A DNA stretch of 64,000 nucleotides, taken from Blastocladiella emersonii ATCC 22665 (taxonomy: Eukaryota; Blastocladiomycota; Blastocladiomycetes; Blastocladiales; Blastocladiaceae). The translations under genes were made by a program, and so were the position numbers. Shown one piece after another: positions 61,093-64,000 of the stretch (position 1 is the stretch's first letter; every line of letters begins with the position of its first letter). The stretch covers positions 992,001 through 1,056,000 of the forward strand of contig JANHCV010000015.1 of the NCBI GenBank assembly GCA_025594325.1, written 5' to 3'. The notes below the pieces were generated by a model. It was given only the letters and a program-made list of their open reading frames with translations, was not told the DNA's origin and made no database searches.

Positions 61093-63858
61093 GGCCCGCA
61101 CGCCCACACGCACTCCCGCCAGGAGCATGTGGTGTGTGGGTCATCATCCACCATTCAGTTTGTAGTCCCTAGCACCCCTTGGCCCCAGCACTGTCTCCTT
61201 CCTGCAGGAGGAGCCCTGCCGCCTCAGCCCTCCGCAGCCAGCCCTCTGCAGCCCAGTGAAGCAGTACGGCTGCTACGCTGTTTGCAAGGTACGGTGGCCA
61301 GGGCGACGCAGGTGCTGTGGTGTTGCTTGCCACTTGGCTGGCGACAGGGGCTGGCGCACCCATTGCAAGGCGTTCTGACGGACCCCGCGGCCATGAAAGC
61401 ATGGGGGCAGCACTGGACACGAGTCTATCAATCAACGGCACTGGGAGGGCAGGCAGGCGCACCCGTTGGAGCGAGCCGACCTGGATGATAAATCATTGTT
61501 GAGTTGAGGACGCCTTGCATGCCTGCCGTTCATGCGAGCGTGTGTGACACCAGGGTGGCCGTTTGCGCCGTGTGCGCACGGCGTGGAGCGCCAGGCGCTG
61601 TGCGCTGTGCGCGCTGCACGGTGCGTGGTGTACATCCGTCAGCGGGTGAGTGGTTTCACGCGGATAGACAGAGGAGCTGCTCGGAACCCTCGTTGGCCCA
61701 TCATCATGCAGGGCTTGGAGTGGACAGCAGAGCTGGCAGCCTGGAGGAGACCAGTCGTATATTGACAAACCGAACCCCTCTCAGACTACATACGAGATAG
61801 ATAATATCTACTGGGTGGGCGCTGTCAGTCAGGCTGTCAGTGTGGCAGGCTGCCAGGCTGCCAGGCTGCCAGGGCTCATCATTCATTCCTTTGTTGGCTG
61901 GGACGGCAACCAGAGAGCGCGGGCCCACAAAGACTTGCGAGGCGGTGTGGGTGTTCGGATAGCAGGTAGGCAAGTTGGCAGGTTGGCAGGTTGGCAGGCT
62001 GGCAGGTTGGCCGTTTACTTAGTTGATTGGACCGTGTACTTTGACGACGGGCTCCATACTTAGGGGATCGAAGAGTTGGCTAGTGGAGTGTGCACAAAGC
62101 GGTAGATTTGAATATCTGGCGCTTTGGTTCCTTGCCCACCTGGACGTGAGGGTATACGAAGATTTGATTGAGTATAGTTATGTTTGAGTACCATGACAAT
62201 TATCAGCGTGGCGGGATTGATACATCCCGCTTGTCGGAAATTTTGTTGGTTCAATACTGTGATTTATCGGCCCTTGCCCACCTGGACATGGGGCACTCGA
62301 AGATTTGAGTATGGTTTCGTTTGAGTGCCATGACAATTATCTGCGTGGCTGGTTTACGACATTTCTTTGGTCAGATATTGTGTTGCTGTGATACTGTGAT
62401 TTATGGGTCCCTGGCTAGCTGGACAAGCGGGAAGTGAAAGATTTGAATATGGTTTTGTTTGAGTATCAAGACCATTACCTGCGTGGTCGGTTATGTAGAC
62501 TCCTATGGTCAGATATTTTGTTGGTTTGATACTGTGATTTATGGGTCTCCAACCTGCTGGACATCTGGGAAGTCATAGATTTGAGTATGGTTTTGTTTGA
62601 GTACCATGACAATTATCTCCGCAGCTTGTTTACTATGTTTCCATGGTCAGTTTTATTGTTGCTTTGAATTTACGATTTATGGGTCCTGAACAAGCTGGAC
62701 ATGTGAATAGTCAAAGACTTGACTATGGTTTTGTTTGAGTGCCATGACAATTACCTACGTGGCTTGTATACTCTATTTCCATGGTCAGATATTTGTTGGT
62801 TCGATATTACGATTTATGGGTCCTCAACCAGCTTGACATGCGGGAAAGCAAAGATTAGAATATGGTTTTGATTAAGTACCATGACAATCATCTGCGTGGC
62901 TGGTTTACTATATTTCCATGGTCAGATATTTTGTTGGTTCGATACTGTGATGTATGGGTCCCTGGCCAGCTGGACACACGGTAAAGCAAAGACTTGAAGA
63001 TGGTTTTGTTTGAGTACCATAACAATCATGTACGAGGTTGGTTTACTATCTTTCTGTTGTCAAATATTTAGTTGCCGTGATACTGTGATTTATGGGTCCC
63101 TGGCTAGCAGGACAAGCGGGTAGTCAAAGATTTGAATATGGTTTTGTTCGACTACCATGACAATTGTCTCCGTGGCTGGTTTGGTACGTCCCTATCATTG
63201 GTAAATTCATTGCGTGCATATTGTGATTCGTGGAGGGTCAATGTTGCTGCTACCTTGCCCGCATGCGCGCTGCGTCCGCCGACCCACCTAGGCCAGACAG
63301 GAAGGAAAGGGGACCCCAAGAGCCCCACGACACCACTGTAGCTCCACTACCACCACAGCACCCACCAACACCACCTACAAACAAACACGACCCGCCAAGG
63401 CGCACGCAGCGACACCCGCAGCCATGCATGCCATGGCGTTGGTGGATGGTGGCCAACCAATCCTCATCACACACGACACGTATGAAGGTCTGCCTGCATC
63501 CACCCATCCATTCATTCAACACACGCTCCCTCACGCACCCTTTCACTTGTGTTGCTTGACAGCCAGCTAGCCAGGTCCGGCTGCTGCTACCTATCCATTC
63601 TGCCTGCCTCCCACGCCCGCCGCGTCCTGAGCCAGGCAGGGCTGTGCTGCGATACACGGCCGCGGCCAGTCCACGGTAATGGTACCCATGCAGTACGTTC
63701 CATGGCCGCCCGGCCACCCTAGCTTGGTGCTTGTGTGTCCCCTTGGTCACCTTGGTCACCTTGGTCACCTTGGTCACCTTGGTCACTTGGTCACTTGGTC
63801 TCTTGGTCTCTTGGCGCTTGTGATGGAGGTCTATCTAACCCAGGCACGCACGGACACA
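61093..63858 (+). repeat. Unit copy 23 (short, 2766 bp)
   Basis: Haplotype B: four-octamer tract 61977-62008, T at the 1376-equivalent site. Last complete copy in the window. Confidence 0.98.
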
Positions 63859-64000
63859 GGCCCGCACGCCCACACGCACTCCCGCCAGGAGCATGTGGTG
63901 TGTGGGTCATCATCCACCATTCAGTTTGTAGTCCCTAGCACCCCTTGGCCCCAGCACTGTCTCCTTCCTGCAGGAGGAGCCCTGCCGCCTCAGCCCTCCG
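63859..64000 (+). repeat. Unit copy 24, cut by the window edge
   Basis: The first 142 bases of the unit match copy 1 positions 1-142. The array continues beyond the window. Confidence 0.97.

Larger units (their letters stand above)
1..64000 (+). repeat. Head-to-tail satellite array, unit about 2.77 kb
   Basis: The entire window is a direct tandem repeat. The unit begins at 1, 2791, 5557, 8347, 11137, 13927, 16717, 19483, 22249, 25039, 27829, 30595, 33385, 36151, 38917, 41707, 44473, 47239, 50005, 52771, 55561, 58327, 61093 and 63859. The start is set arbitrarily at the window edge. Spacing is either 2790 or 2766 bp, and ten long plus thirteen short copies sum exactly to 63858. No inverted copies, insertions or unique sequence interrupt the array, and neither array end is inside the window, so the true array is longer than 64 kb. 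Near-identity of copies is typical of satellites homogenised by unequal exchange or gene conversion. Chromosomal location is unknown. An array like this can be collapsed or expanded during assembly, so the copy number should be treated as that of the assembly. Confidence 0.99.

Noticed and set aside
1-64000. CRISPR array
   Set aside because: The repeats are 8-9 bp, ~138 bp and ~2.77 kb, with no short repeat/unique spacer alternation and no cas genes.
1-64000. Ribosomal DNA or 5S/snRNA tandem array
   Set aside because: I saw no rRNA, 5S, tRNA or spliceosomal RNA sequence in the unit.
1-64000. Tandem transposable element or LTR array
   Set aside because: There is no reverse transcriptase, integrase or transposase frame, and no terminal repeats distinct from the tandem junctions.

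Overview
The window is one uninterrupted head-to-tail tandem array. A unit of about 2.77 kb is repeated 23 times in full, and a 24th copy is cut by the window edge after 142 bases. No single-copy sequence, rRNA, tRNA, mobile-element gene or convincing protein-coding gene is present. All copies have the same orientation. They occur in two lengths, 2790 bp (copies 1, 3-6, 9, 10, 12, 15, 20) and 2766 bp (the other 13). The whole 24-bp difference is three 8-bp steps of an internal GGCAGGTT minisatellite. Apart from that I found three substitutions shared by several copies and two private ones in 64 kb, so the array is extremely homogeneous.

Layout of one unit, in copy 1 coordinates. A GC-rich block (1-751) carries hairpins. 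Two clusters of related octamers follow (752-783 and 885-940), then a linker (941-1071). Next is an AT-richer block of eight diverged monomers of about 138 bp (1072-2172). A C/A-rich, G-poor block follows (2173-2673), then a CTTGGTCAC 9-bp minisatellite that shifts to an 8-bp register (2674-2742), and a short linker into the next copy. The array is therefore hierarchical: short minisatellites and ~138-bp monomers sit inside a ~2.77-kb higher-order unit.

The organism cannot be fixed from the sequence. Dense nested satellite structure and the lack of genes over 64 kb point to a eukaryotic nuclear genome, in heterochromatin such as a subtelomere, pericentromere or knob. The mixed GC-rich style with TTGGCAGG and CCATTCATT low-complexity runs made me think of volvocine green algae (Chlamydomonas type). 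That is a low-confidence impression.

The open frames in the unit (up to 191 codons) recur in every copy only because the copies are nearly identical, so recurrence is not evidence of coding. Most have no ATG or are extended by in-frame minisatellites, and none shows a recognisable domain. The most interesting content is the evolutionary record: the distribution of length alleles and SNPs along the array shows local spread of variants and recombination between copies.
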